Below are positions 12,177 through 23,187 of a DNA stretch of 64,000 nt, piece by piece. This DNA comes from Atopsyche davidsoni (taxonomy: Eukaryota; Arthropoda; Insecta; Trichoptera; Hydrobiosidae): assembly GCA_022113835.1 (NCBI GenBank), contig JAILWY010000022.1, positions 62,001 to 126,000 of the forward strand, in the 5' to 3' direction. The first letter of the stretch is position 1. Each line of letters begins with the position of its first letter. The notes below the pieces were generated by a model that did not search any database, was not told where the DNA came from, and saw nothing but the letters and a program-made list of their open reading frames with translations. Both the position numbers and the translations under genes were made by a program.

Positions 12177-15100
12177 CTAATGATAATTTGTTAACGGTGT
12201 TTAATGAAACAATCTTCTCACCTCGACACCATAAACCATGACATAGTCTACTCCTGTCACAGAACTGATGATTCCTTCCACTTCAGTGGTTGACACATTT
12301 TCTCCTCGCCATCTGTAAACATATATTTGTAAATAGAAATTAAACATGACTACCATTTACACGCCTTTTTTGACTTTGAATTCTTCTGTACTAGAGTTCA
12401 TCTCTTTCAGCAGGCTGGTTTAGGATTTTAGCAAATAAGTGCCAAATAAGAGATTTTTTATTTGCAAATTGTACACATTTTCAATCATTTAATTTAGAAT
12501 ATGTGTAAACTAATTTCATTTAACATCCAAATGTCATGTTATTTGATTATTATTACCACAGCTAATTTACTAATTAACTGAGCTCGCAGAGAAACAAGGT
12601 TTGCAGTCGTTGCCCCTGCGAACGAGCAATGCACTTGTCATTATATATAACTCCTATTGTGTTTGGGTTTCTCCACTTAGTCTACAAATTGAAGCTTTTA
12701 CGAAATATGGTGTAGCTTTTCCATTCAATGATATTGAAAAAGATCCATTTTGTACAATTTGCAATCCTTCACGCAGTCAAATATTCAATCTTATTGTCAA
12801 ATAAAAATTTGAAAAAAAAAAAAAAATTGTTTTTCTTATTTTTGATCTTACAAAACCATTATTATGCAGTTGAAGTTGACACTCGTGGACTTTCAAGGAT
12901 TGAGATTTATGGAGAAAGCTGGAAGCCTTATTAAATCAGAGTATCAAATCTAGTGGCATAGAGCAGGCAAGTGGATGCAGTGTGAAAATTACAACTGTGT
13001 GAAGGGACCATTCTATCTCACTCTGAGGGTTGCAAGTGCCTGAACTTCACTCATCTCAAAGCAGCAATTCCTCAATCTCACAATGGATCTGACTCCGTTC
13101 AGAGAATTCCATGACAGCTAAGCCCTTAATTTTATATTAGTATTATTTTTCAAAAGTAATAAGCACGTGTCAAATTTGAATAACCCCATGATAAATGTTT
13201 GAAGTGTTTACGAGCGAGTTTACCTGAATGTGTCTCCAGTGCGGTCTCGGAAGTAGAAATTGCCCATATGATCCATGACCAGCAAATCCCCAGAATTAAA
13301 GTAACAGTCTCCTTTACGTAGCACATCCCTCAGCAGCTTGCGGTTGGTGGCCGCCTTATCTACGTAGCCTGAGTAGGAGTACATCACCTCCTGGTGGTCC
13401 AAGCTGCCCAAGAGCAGGCCTACCACAACAGCAGATTTCAACTAGTCTGACCACATTACATCTGACCTACCATTTTGGCATCATCAACATGCTCATAGAA
13501 ATCAGCATGTTGATGTTAAGTCATGAATACTGCATGTAACCAAACTAATTATGGGGTATTTCCTACATGCAATGTAGAAAACTTCTCACTTTTTATAAAC
13601 TACTGCATGCTTCTATTTTTATATTTACAATTTCTTAAGTGATTTTGAGTTAGCTGTACAAATTTTAATACTGCTGATTATTCACAACAAACTAATTTAA
13701 TTTGTAATACTGTAGAATTTCAATAATAATTTTTGCAACCCAACTTAATCTTCGAAAGGTGAAAGCACTCGCTCCATTGAATATTTAGTTACATTTTCTA
13801 AGCATTTCAGTTGGCAATATTTAGAGTTGTAAATGTCAACTGGAAACATTCTGAAACACATGTCAGGAAAACATACCTTGCCCTTATCTACTGGAGACAG
13901 GACATGCCTTGTCAAATATCTATGCAGTTATTCTTAAACAATAAAGTTCCATAATTTGTTTCAAATTAATAAAAAATTAAGAGTATTGACAATTGATGGA
14001 GTTCAAGCATTATCTGCCGGTATTATCTCAGGTCGCCAATGTGGCCAGAGAACGATATAGCCACTTATAGACTCAACTCAACATACCCAAACTGAAGTTA
14101 TAGTTACCTTCTTCGCATGGCTTACATTGGATGCAAAGTCCCTCAGAGTCTCTTATTAGTTCTCCTGTCACTTCGTCACACCTAGATGTTAACGAAACAA
14201 GCGTGTATTTAGTGGAGGACTTAGCACATCATCTATTTTAATAAGTTATAGTATAGTTCTAAAAATGCATTTTTATTTTTAACTAAGAATGAGGTCGGTA
14301 AGTCAAGACAGTAAAAAAAAATTTAGAGAGCTAAAGCTACCAAGGCCTTAAAATACGGCAGAATACAGTCTTGAAGTCAGAAGAATGAGAATCAATCTAT
14401 TCTTATCTGTCTTCAAAGTGCAGACAATACAAATAAAAGTCTCATTGTTGCGCGGTTGATGGACCTTACTTGACGAGGGTTAGTGGAGCCAGGAAAGTGA
14501 GCAGGCGAGGAATGAACCCCACGGCCCCCGGCTGCGACGTGATGTTTACTAAAACAGGGAAGAAAGGACTTTGTACTCAGGAAGTTGAGGGACTTTTGTC
14601 AATGAAGGTCTCGAGATTAGTTAAGGACTCATTTTAGCCACTGGCAGCCTCATCTCGGCCACTTTTTTTTCACCTTTAAGCGTTCATTTCAAATTTTCGT
14701 TTCAAATTTGTTCAGGTCTGGAAAACAAGACTGAAGCTTGCAACTACGCTCTGCGAGAATGGAAGGTGGCGAAGAAGAAGGCAGGGGAGCAGGCGGCTGG
14801 CAACAATCAGAGGTAATTACGGCTGTGTCTGGCTTGGCTCTAGCATTCACATCGTTATATACAGGAATAATACCAAACGGGGACAATTCAAAACTTAAAT
14901 CCCAATCTCTCGATCGGGATAGAAACTTGGAACCCCACGGTCGATAAGCAAATACTCTAAGCGCGCCAGTAGGGTGGCTTTGAGAATAACAATTCGAGTA
15001 ATAAGCTTATCTCACTTATAAGTCATATTGCTTTCTAAGAGTGAGGAACTAAAGACTCACTCATGTTGGTGTTTCCCTCGGTCGCGCCGTAGAACTCGTA

Positions 15101-17980
15101 AATCTCAGGAATGCGGAAGGTGTCCTTGAAGGGGGTCCACAGGGCGGCACGGAGGCCGTTGCCGATCATCAGGCGCAGGGAGTGAGCGGGAGGCTCCCCT
15201 CCCCTGAGCTGCTGGGCGGTGAGCAGGAAGCGGCACATCTCCCCGATGTACTGAGCCGACTGAAAAGCGACGAAGCGGGCGCGTGAGCCGGAGGCTTCTC
15301 GGGCGCGCGGCGCTCGGCGCGGACACTTACGGTGCAGCGGTACTTGATGCAGTCCGTCCAGAAGTGCGTCGCGGAGAACTTGTCACGGATGACGACCGTC
15401 ACTCCGTTGACGAGCGCCTGCCCCGCGCCCAGCACGCCCCCCGCCGTGTGGTGCAGCGGCATGGCCGAGTATAGTACGTCCGCGCCGGTCAGGCGGGACA
15501 TCTCGCTGGCCGCCTGCGTCACCAGCAAGTACCTGCACGGCGCAATAGACTTTCAAAAGCGTAGAACACCAAAACGTAATCGAGACGATCGAACCCGGTG
15601 CGACGGCCTCTCGCGCTCGGTAGAACTCTACCCCAGAGCGTCACTCCTGGAAATCAGCGTCTGACACGACACTCGAGTCAGTCACACTCGACTAACGATG
15701 ACGGCCCGTCATCTCCGGGGGCGCTCCTCGCAATCCCCCGAAGCGCGGCGGCCGTCGCACGGACAACTCGACCGGGTCATCGTCTACCGTTCCGCCGTAC
15801 CTGGAGTTGGTGACGATGGCCGCCTTGGGCAGGCCCGTAGTTCCGCTGGTGTAAATGTAAATGAGGCTGTCTCTGAAGCGACCTTCGTCGATGCGCTCCG
15901 CGAGGTCGACTCCGGGGAGGGGGCCGTCCAGAAGAGGGCCGAGCGCCGTGGCCCCCGGCAGGAGGCCGGGCGGCGCCCCCGGCAGGTCCCACTGCACCAG
16001 CACGACGTCTCCAAGCTCGGGCAGGATGTCGCGGACGGCGGCGCTGGCGCTGTGCGAGTACAGCAGCACGGTGGCCTTGGCGGCGCGCAGAGCGTGCAGC
16101 AGGGCGGGGCCGCGCGCCGAGGGCGGGAGCAGCGCCGCGGGAGCCCCCAGCGCGGCCATCCCCAGCCACGCGGCGGGCAGGCGGGCTCCTGCAAGAGGAT
16201 GTCACGGTCATGTCTGTCAAGTCTGCGAGCGAGTCCGGCCCAGTCCAGCCCCGCGCCCGCGCTACCCACCCGCGGAGCCCAGCAGCAGAGCCACGCAGCG
16301 CCCGCGAGCCACCCCGAGGCGCAGCATGGCCGCGGCTATGCTGTCGGAGAGCGCGGACAGCTCGGCGTAGGTCCAGGCCCGCTCCTCCGTGTGGTACGCG
16401 ACCTTGTCAGGGTGCAGCCGCGTCAGCTCCCGCAGTCGCTTCCTGACGGTGAGCTCCCGCTTCGCCCACCCGTTGATCCTGAGCGTGACCAGCGTCTTTC
16501 CGACGATCAACCTGCGAATAGAGCGAACGTCAGAGTTAAAAACACTCGTCGCACGGTACATCTAAAATCCAAATGAATACGCCCGTGACGTGTCCGGCGA
16601 ATACTTCCCGCGAAATAAATAAGATGCTTTTTCTATTGCAATAAACAATCTGCAATTTGGATCAAACTAATTTACTACATTTATACCGCTCATAGTTTGT
16701 CAGTATTTAATATTTTTAACTGAGAGCACTCGGTGGAAATCCATTCTAATATTTTATGTAAAATACTTGAGTGATTTTTCCACGTGTTAATTTTCATCGA
16801 TGAACGGTTTCGTCAATCTTTCGGCGAAACTGGTCATTAAAAAAATTAAACGACGCGCGTCGGCTCCGCGGGGCTCTTTGTCGTCGTCGATAATTTGCAG
16901 ATTATCTATGAGACTTTCAATAATATTTATTAATAGTTCCATGAACGATTCTTGCAATTATACCGCCATCGCTCGAATAGAAACCTCGTTTTTTATTTAC
17001 TCTCGCAGGGGTCTGTCGCGATCGGCGGGAGTCACAAACTCGAAGTTCGATTCACTCGTCAATTTTCACGGTCAATGTAATCAAACACGTTCAATCTGGC
17101 TCGCAGTCTACGCGTCATCGGGAGGGAGTCAGCCGGCTTCCCGGTTAGAAAGCGACAGTTTGTGTCAGGTCGCATGATTTTATCACGGGATTCTGCCGGC
17201 CGCGCGGATCTGGAGCGGGAACTCATCCTCAGGCAACGGTGGACGGGAAATCAAACAGGAGACTCTCGGAGTCAGGAGAGTCGAGAGAAACTCTTTTGGA
17301 AATTGAAGGCAGAATCCTAGCAGGAAAGATCTGTGAGATCTGACGATCGACGAGATCGGTGCGACACGACGAGGGGAGCTCCGCAGACCCCGCGGAGAAG
17401 GGCGCGGCCCGTCGACTCCGGTCGTGTCCTAGAAGGACCTCGAACTTCGGAACAAAAAAAAGATAGGATCATTTTGCAGAATCGGAAAAAATATTACTTC
17501 ATCTAGATTCGAGTCGGGGCACTCTCGATCGGAAGCGTACCCGCGGGTAATTCTACCGTCCCCGCGAGCATCCGGAGCCGTTCGCGGGTCACTCCGCACA
17601 ACTGGAAGCGTTCATTTCGGGGCGGTCGCGGCGGCAACTCTGAATGATGTCGTCCGATCGGTCAGACGTTATCGAGGTCGATTTTCTGCGCCGCGGGGTC
17701 CCGATTTCGGGTCCCGGCGGAGCGGGAAGTCCTTCGCGAGGGTTGGCGGAGGATACCTCAGGTCGCGGCGCAGAGTCCGGTAGGTGACGTAGAGCCAGTA
17801 GGGGCGCCTGCCCGTGAGCAGCAGCCCCAGCAGCAGCAGCGCCGCCGCGCGCGCCAGCAGCTGCGCCGGCAGCAGCAGCAGCAGCGGCGCCAGCGCGGCC
17901 ACCGTGACGGCGCGCGTGGTCCAGCGCGCGCGCCGCTCCTCCTCCCACTCCGCACCCGCACCCGCGCCCATCGTGCTCAT
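11643..17980 (-). CDS. Fatp: Long-chain fatty acid transport protein (SLC27A family)
   Basis: Ten coding exons on the - strand: 17,980-17,757, 16,511-16,270, 16,188-15,801, 15,532-15,331, 15,259-15,061, 14,548-14,470, 14,181-14,108, 13,419-13,224, 12,312-12,222 and 11,942-11,643. All junctions are GT-AG and in phase; 1,995 bases give 664 aa, close to the usual 620-650. FATPs are membrane-bound acyl-CoA synthetases that trap long-chain fatty acids as CoA esters during uptake. Residues about 25-55 form a Leu/Ala-rich membrane segment. The AMP-binding motif [14 protein letters not shown] is at about 268-281, [10 protein letters not shown] at 409-418, and [20 protein letters not shown] at 526-545. 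The last exon carries the family THKLVK region. The start ATG (17,980) is preceded by a 6-codon upstream ORF whose TGA overlaps it. An intron-side acceptor at 18,001 implies a separate 5' UTR exon. Exons 1-5 are very GC-rich and exons 6-10 much less so. The paralogue within the family cannot be named with certainty. Confidence 0.93.
12095..12171. repeat. (TA)n microsatellite in FATP intron 9
   Basis: A nearly pure TA dinucleotide run with one interrupted segment (taaata) lies between the two last FATP coding exons. It is likely to be length-variable. Confidence 0.95.
16706..16850. mobile_element. Decayed hairpin element in FATP intron 1, kin of the 27.9-kb copy
   Basis: The stretch aligns by eye with 27,867-27,970: both have an A/T block with tggaa..tccatt..taatatttt, then aaaatac.tgagtgattttt. 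or close to it, then a degenerate inverted pair around cgaaac.ggtc (minus: GACGAAACCGTTC; plus: GGCGAAACTGGTC). The hairpin loop is shortened and the arms have diverged, so this is an older copy of the same repeat family. Its position inside a host intron shows it is dispersed. Confidence 0.6.
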
Positions 17981-17994
17981 CGCGCGCCCGGCAT
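17977..17994 (-). CDS. Upstream ORF of FATP, 5 aa, stop overlaps main start
   Basis: In the inferred leader exon (beginning at 18,000 after an AG acceptor) the first ATG opens MPGAR and ends in TGA. That stop shares ATGA with the FATP start codon at 17,980. Overlapping ATGA is the geometry of termination-reinitiation, or of competition between the two starts. It is real only if the transcript includes these bases, which the acceptor at 18,001-18,002 suggests. Confidence 0.45.
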   Translation of the reverse strand: MPGAR

Positions 17995-18320
17995 GGCTGC
18001 CTATTGCAAACACAATTTAACATTGCAGCAATCGAGGAACAACGGGGTTATGGTATATCTAAAAACACTACAAAGAAGCTAAAACATTAAATATACACAC
18101 ACACATACACACACACATATATATATTCCATTGATTATTTATTGCAATTAATTGGTTTGTTGGCATTACTTTTATAGTACAATTCCCCGTTGCGTGCCTC
18201 TGCAGGGGAGAGCGCGCGCTGCGGGGGAGTCAGGGCGCCCGAAGACCAGAACAAGTCAAAACGCGTCGTTAGTAAACAATTACGAATACAAAATACGCCA
18301 GACTAAATACCGGTACTCAC

Positions 18321-18412
18321 GCGAGAATGAACTTTCGTCTCCCCGCTCGCGAGGAGGCTGCTGGATGTGAGGTCGGCGTCCCGTCAGCGAACACTTTTAC
18401 GCACTAAACTGA
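18321..18412 (-). promoter_or_regulatory. Putative FATP first exon and initiator
   Basis: Read on the - strand, a strong donor (GTGAGT at 18,320-18,315) ends a GC-rich segment. An arthropod-type initiator TCAGT sits at 18,412-18,408. Splicing from this donor to the acceptor at 18,001 would give a leader of about 110 bases ahead of the FATP ATG. No TATA box is evident, and a downstream element is at best weak. The exon assignment is inference from splice signals and position. Confidence 0.35.
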
Positions 18413-18562
18413 CATTCCATCCGCACAAATTACACGTCACCGGTGTCATTTGGCTGCAATTCTTTAATGAAAATAAGTCCATATTGCTTATATTTTTGTT
18501 ACTTGGCGACGTCGCGCGGGGGATTCAGTACAAGAGGGCGTATTGAGTTGAGGGACATGCCC

Positions 18563-18615
18563 GCGTTGCAACACCGCCGACAATCGAACGGCAGTCGGTC
18601 GGCTGTGTTGCAACG
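18563..18615. repeat. Short inverted repeat, 18-bp arms
   Basis: The arms 18,563-18,580 and 18,598-18,615 match at 17 of 18 positions around a 17-base spacer (cgttgcaacac at one end, gtgttgcaacg at the other). It lies just upstream of the putative FATP first exon. It may be a remnant of a small hairpin element or a protein-binding palindrome; function unknown. Confidence 0.6.
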
Positions 18616-19129
18616 TGTGCAGGTCGCTTTGTAAACAAGATCGTCGATCCTGCGTTTCAGCCCAATCTCTACTAGACTGATTGTTTCGGAGGCGGGGCGG
18701 GGCGGAAGTCTCGCGGCCGCACAATGGCTCGCTTGATTCAGACTAATGGCAGCCCGGTGGAGTCGCGCGTCACCCGCTAGGGATGGCCCTGTAAAATGTA
18801 TTTGATTCATTTATACTCCGTTTCTAAGATATCTGGAGACGCGAGCCGACCTTTTAAAAGCGTTGTGTTTGCAGTATTCACCAATCTATAGTATAGCTCT
18901 AGCTCGACTGAGCCCCGTGGGGCGAGACCGAGGGCTGCCGGGGTTGCCGTCCGAGCTCAGAAAGTCTGATCAACTCGGTGATCACCGAGCTGTCGAGTGC
19001 GTCGCACACTTTACAGAGTATTTCTCGAAGTGGGCGTAATTTCACTGAAAAAACCTTGTGTCAATTGTTACTTTTAACATTATTGTTATACAAATTTCAA
19101 ATAATAGGTAGGCTTATAGGTAAAAAGTA

Positions 19130-19490
19130 CAGTAAAACCTCGATATAACGGGCCAATTGGAGGTGGCCGTCAAAGTCAAAAGTCCTTTATATAAAAAAAA
19201 TGTTTAAAATATATCAAAAAACTTTTTATTGAAAATACACTATGTATCTAAATACAAATAAAATATACAAAACACAAACAAAATTGTATTTCATTGTCTA
19301 CTAAAATGGAATCAACTTTTGTTTGCACTTTTGAAGTTTGCTGTTTTTTTTATTATCAACTCTCGAAAATAAGGAATTTTTACATTTTCGCATTTATAAC
19401 ATTTTTATTTTTTTTACATCTGATCGGATTTTTTTGTCCATTATATCAGAAGTTCGTTAAACGGGGGTCCGTTACATCGAGGTTTTACTG
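19130..19490. mobile_element. Pogo/Tigger-like MITE with terminal inverted repeats
   Basis: The left end CAGTAAAACCTCGATATAAC and the right end, read in reverse complement as CAGTAAAACCTCGATGTAAC, match at 21 of 22 positions. CAGT..AACCTCG ends are typical of the pogo/Tigger branch of Tc1/mariner transposons, which duplicate TA. TA precedes the left end at 19,128-19,129, but the right flank reads GA, so one target base has changed. The 361-bp interior is AT-rich with no transposase frame, so it is non-autonomous. Confidence 0.8.
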
Positions 19491-20278
19491 GACTCAACAG
19501 CTCGGCTAAGCTTTGTTTACTCAGTACGTAACGTGATAGATTTATATTTTAAACTCAAAAATGGTTTTACAAGGACCGGAGTCATTCCAGGTGGAAATCG
19601 CCACTTTGAGTTGTGACATTCAAAAGCATTTAGTTGCATCGAAATATGATGTAACTGAACCTGGAATTGTCTAAAACATTTATCGAGCCGGCGCTCCCGG
19701 AGCGTCGGCTTCATTGGCAATTATCACCGCCTCGGCCACTCGGAGGACTCGGCCTACATCCGATACGGTTTTATTGCGTCATCAGCTCTTCACGAGCAAA
19801 CGGTAGAGATCCTGACCCCCGCAGTTCTCTCGGTCCCGCACCCGCGCCTGGCTCCAGATAACTCTATTTTTTTTCAATGAGCAAATCCTATACAATTTTT
19901 AATAGTTCAATCTGAAATGTAAAAATAATCATTTAATCGCATCCGCATGCCCGCGAGGACGCTCTGAGTCTCCGCTCCCCTGGTCCCGCTTTGGCGAATT
20001 TCAGGAAATTGTTCTCGTTTTGGACACAATAACCATCATTCGAATAAGATTTTAAAATATCCAAATATAAATGAAAACTATTTCAGTACGATATTTAGTT
20101 ATCTTTCAAACTCTGAGTGGAACCTGAACATTATTTTCAAACGGACAAAAATTATCACAACACTGATCACCCGCAGTCGTGTTATCAGGGTCACTCGACT
20201 CGGAGTTTCACATTAGCGGAGCCCATCAGGACCTGACGCGCCCGAGCGCATCGCTACTCGCGGCTCACAAAGGACGCT

Positions 20279-20386
20279 CCTCGCTCCTCGCTCCTCGCTC
20301 CTCACTCCTCACTCCTCACTCCTCACTCCTCACTCCTCACTCCTCACTCCTCACTCCTCACTCCTCACTCCTCACTCCTCACTCCT
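20279..20386. repeat. 7-bp tandem repeat (ctcctca)n
   Basis: About 15 heptamer copies. The first three carry ctcctcg and the rest ctcctca, so the array grew from a g-containing ancestor at one end. Ser/Leu/Thr-rich frames across it are repeat artefacts. Confidence 0.95.
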
Positions 20387-20389
20387 AAC

Positions 20390-21142
20390 CCCGGCCTGTC
20401 CCGGGAGTAGCTGCCACGCCGCGCTTCCGTGAAGCCGACCACTCACCGCTCGAGGCAGAGTTCAGCGCGACTGCGTCTCCGCGAGAGCTCGGCTCGACTG
20501 GCGAGGATGAGATTGTGCTCTAACGGTGGGCACAACCGAACGCTCGACTGGGCGCGACGATAGAACATTCGAACGAATCGAACCATTGAATTGCAGGATG
20601 CGTGAATTATAAATACCATCAACTCGACAGGTTGTCAGGGAGTTTATTTTATTAGATGTTGGGCCGCATCAGTTTGGGGGCTACGGTAAATAGCTCCTTT
20701 TCCCGAGCCGACACGTCAGATCGACAGTCGAAACTTTACGAGGTTGAGCACCTCGATCGAGGTCGAATATTCGCGTAGTCGAATATTTATGCGGATGTTG
20801 AGCTCCCGGGAAACGCAGCGCAAAGTAATATTTGACAATAAGGGTATCGCAGGCTGAGACATTTGAATTCGGATGATCGAATATTCTACTTATTATATCA
20901 CCCAAGGAGAATATGAGAATTGCGGTACAAAAACAAAGTTACGAAAGTCAAAAGTCCTGTTTTGAAAAAATCGGATATTAAATAGTAAAAAAACTGTCTC
21001 TGGCAAAAATCGAGTCCGAAGATGAATTAGATAAACAAGACTTTAAATTAAACCAATGATAAATCGACAGGGCTCATCCCTACTGCCACACTGATCTGCA
21101 GAGGGGGGACAGCGCGGAGGCTGCAGACTCGCACTGTCGGCG
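20390..21142. other. Unassigned DNA left of the minisatellite
   Basis: I see no exon, TIR or hairpin of note. The segment contains several tcgaatatt words at 20,570-20,890 and turns GC-rich at its right end, just before the 38-bp array. Confidence 0.5.
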
Positions 21143-23187
21143 TGCGCGTCCACAGTGCAGGCGGGGCGCGAGGCCTCGGGTGCGCGTCCACAGTGCAGGC
21201 GGGGCGCGAGGCCTCGGGTGCGCGTCCACAGTGCAGGCGGGGCGCGAGGCCTCGGGTGCGCGTCCACAGTGCAGGCGGGGCGCGAGGCCTCGGGTGCGCG
21301 TCCACAGTGCAGGCGGGGCGCGAGGCCTCGGGTGCGCGTCCACAGTGCAGGCGGGGCGCGAGGCCTCGGGTGCGCGTCCACAGTGCAGGCGGGGCGCGAG
21401 GCCTCGGGTGCGCGTCCACAGTGCAGGCGGGGCGCGAGGCCTCGGGTGCGCGTCCACAGTGCAGGCGGGGCGCGAGGCCTCGGGTGCGCGTCCACAGTGC
21501 AGGCGGGGCGCGAGGCCTCGGGTGCGCGTCCACAGTGCAGGCGGGGCGCGAGGCCTCGGGTGCGCGTCCACAGTGCAGGCGGGGCGCGAGGCCTCGGGTG
21601 CGCGTCCACAGTGCAGGCGGGGCGCGAGGCCTCGGGTGCGCGTCCACAGTGCAGGCGGGGCGCGAGGCCTCGGGTGCGCGTCCACAGTGCAGGCGGGGCG
21701 CGAGGCCTCGGGTGCGCGTCCACAGTGCAGGCGGGGCGCGAGGCCTCGGGTGCGCGTCCACAGTGCAGGCGGGGCGCGAGGCCTCGGGTGCGCGTCCACA
21801 GTGCAGGCGGGTCGCGAGGCCTCGGGTGCGCGTCCACAGTGCAGGCGGGGCGCGAGGCCTCGGGTGCGCGTCCACAGTGCAGGCGGGGCGCGAGGCCTCG
21901 GGTGCGCGTCCACAGTGCAGGCGGGGCGCGAGGCCTCGGTGCGCGTCCACAGTGCAGGCGGGGCGCGAGGCCTCGGGTGCGCGTCCACAGTGCAGGCGGG
22001 GCGCGAGGCCTCGGTGCGCGTCCACAGTGCAGGCGGGGCGCGAGGCCTCGGGTGCGCGTCCACAGTGCAGGCGGGGCGCGAGGCCTCGGTGCGCGTCCAC
22101 AGTGCAGGCGGGGCGCGAGGCCTCGGGTGCGCGTCCACAGTGCAGGCGGGGCGCGAGGCCTCGGGTGCGCGTCCACAGTGCAGGCGGGGCGCGAGGCCTC
22201 GGGTGCGCGTCCACAGTGCAGGCGGGGCGCGAGGCCTCGGTGCGCGTCCACAGTGCAGGCGGGGCGCGAGGCCTCGGGTGCGCGTCCACAGTGCAGGCGG
22301 GGCGCGAGGCCTCGGGTGCGCGTCCACAGTGCAGGCGGGGCGCGAGGCCTCGGGTGCGCGTCCACAGTGCAGGCGGGGCGCGAGGCCTCGGTGCGCGTCC
22401 ACAGTGCAGGCGGGGCGCGAGGCCTCGGGTGCGCGTCCACAGTGCAGGCGGGGCGCGAGGCCTCGGGTGCGCGTCCACAGTGCAGGCGGGGCGCGAGGCC
22501 TCGGGTGCGCGTCCACAGTGCAGGCGGGGCGCGAGGCCTCGGGTGCGCGTCCACAGTGCAGGCGGGGCGCGAGGCCTCGGGTGCGCGTCCACAGTGCAGG
22601 CGGGGCGCGAGGCCTCGGTGCGCGTCCACAGTGCAGGCGGGGCGCGAGGCCTCGGGTGCGCGTCCACAGTGCAGGCGGGGCGCGAGGCCTCGGGTGCGCG
22701 TCCACAGTGCAGGCGGGGCGCGAGGCCTCGGGTGCGCGTCCACAGTGCAGGCGGGGCGCGAGGCCTCGGGTGCGCGTCCACAGTGCAGGCGGGGCGCGAG
22801 GCCTCGGGTGCGCGTCCACAGTGCAGGCGGGGCGCGAGGCCTCGGGTGCGCGTCCACAGTGCAGGCGGGGCGCGAGGCCTCGGGTGCGCGTCCACAGTGC
22901 AGGCGGGGCGCGAGGCCTCGGGTGCGCGTCCACAGTGCAGGCGGGGCGCGAGGCCTCGGTGCGCGTCCACAGTGCAGGCGGGGCGCGAGGCCTCGGGTGC
23001 GCGTCCACAGTGCAGGCGGGGCGCGAGGCCTCGGGTGCGCGTCCACAGTGCAGGCGGGGCGCGAGGCCTCGGGTGCGCGTCCACAGTGCAGGCGGGGCGC
23101 GAGGCCTCGGGTGCGCGTCCACAGTGCAGGCGGGGCGCGAGGCCTCGGGTGCGCGTCCACAGTGCAGGCGGGGCGCGAGGCCTCGGG
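21143..23187. repeat. 38-bp minisatellite, 54 copies, GC-rich
   Basis: The unit reads tgcgcgtccacagtgcaggc followed by ggggcgcgaggcctcggg (38 bp, six CpGs). Seven units lack one g after cctcgg, with shortened units ending near 21,938, 22,013, 22,088, 22,240, 22,390, 22,618 and 22,958. The total of 2,045 bp equals 47 x 38 + 7 x 37 exactly. Only one substitution is evident (a t for g near 21,812). Because 38 is not a multiple of three and the unit lacks stops in any frame, all six frames stay open for about 680-725 codons. These frames are artefacts: they shift with each 37-bp unit and show no protein family. Confidence 0.97.

Noticed and set aside
14738..14947. 69-codon plus-strand frame inside a FATP intron
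   Set aside because: Gly/Glu-rich start, no family, and fully within an intron on the other strand.
15692..16576. Long plus-strand frame of 292 codons opposite FATP exons 2-3
   Set aside because: It is the antisense of highly GC-rich FATP exons and is Arg/Gly/Pro-rich with no family.
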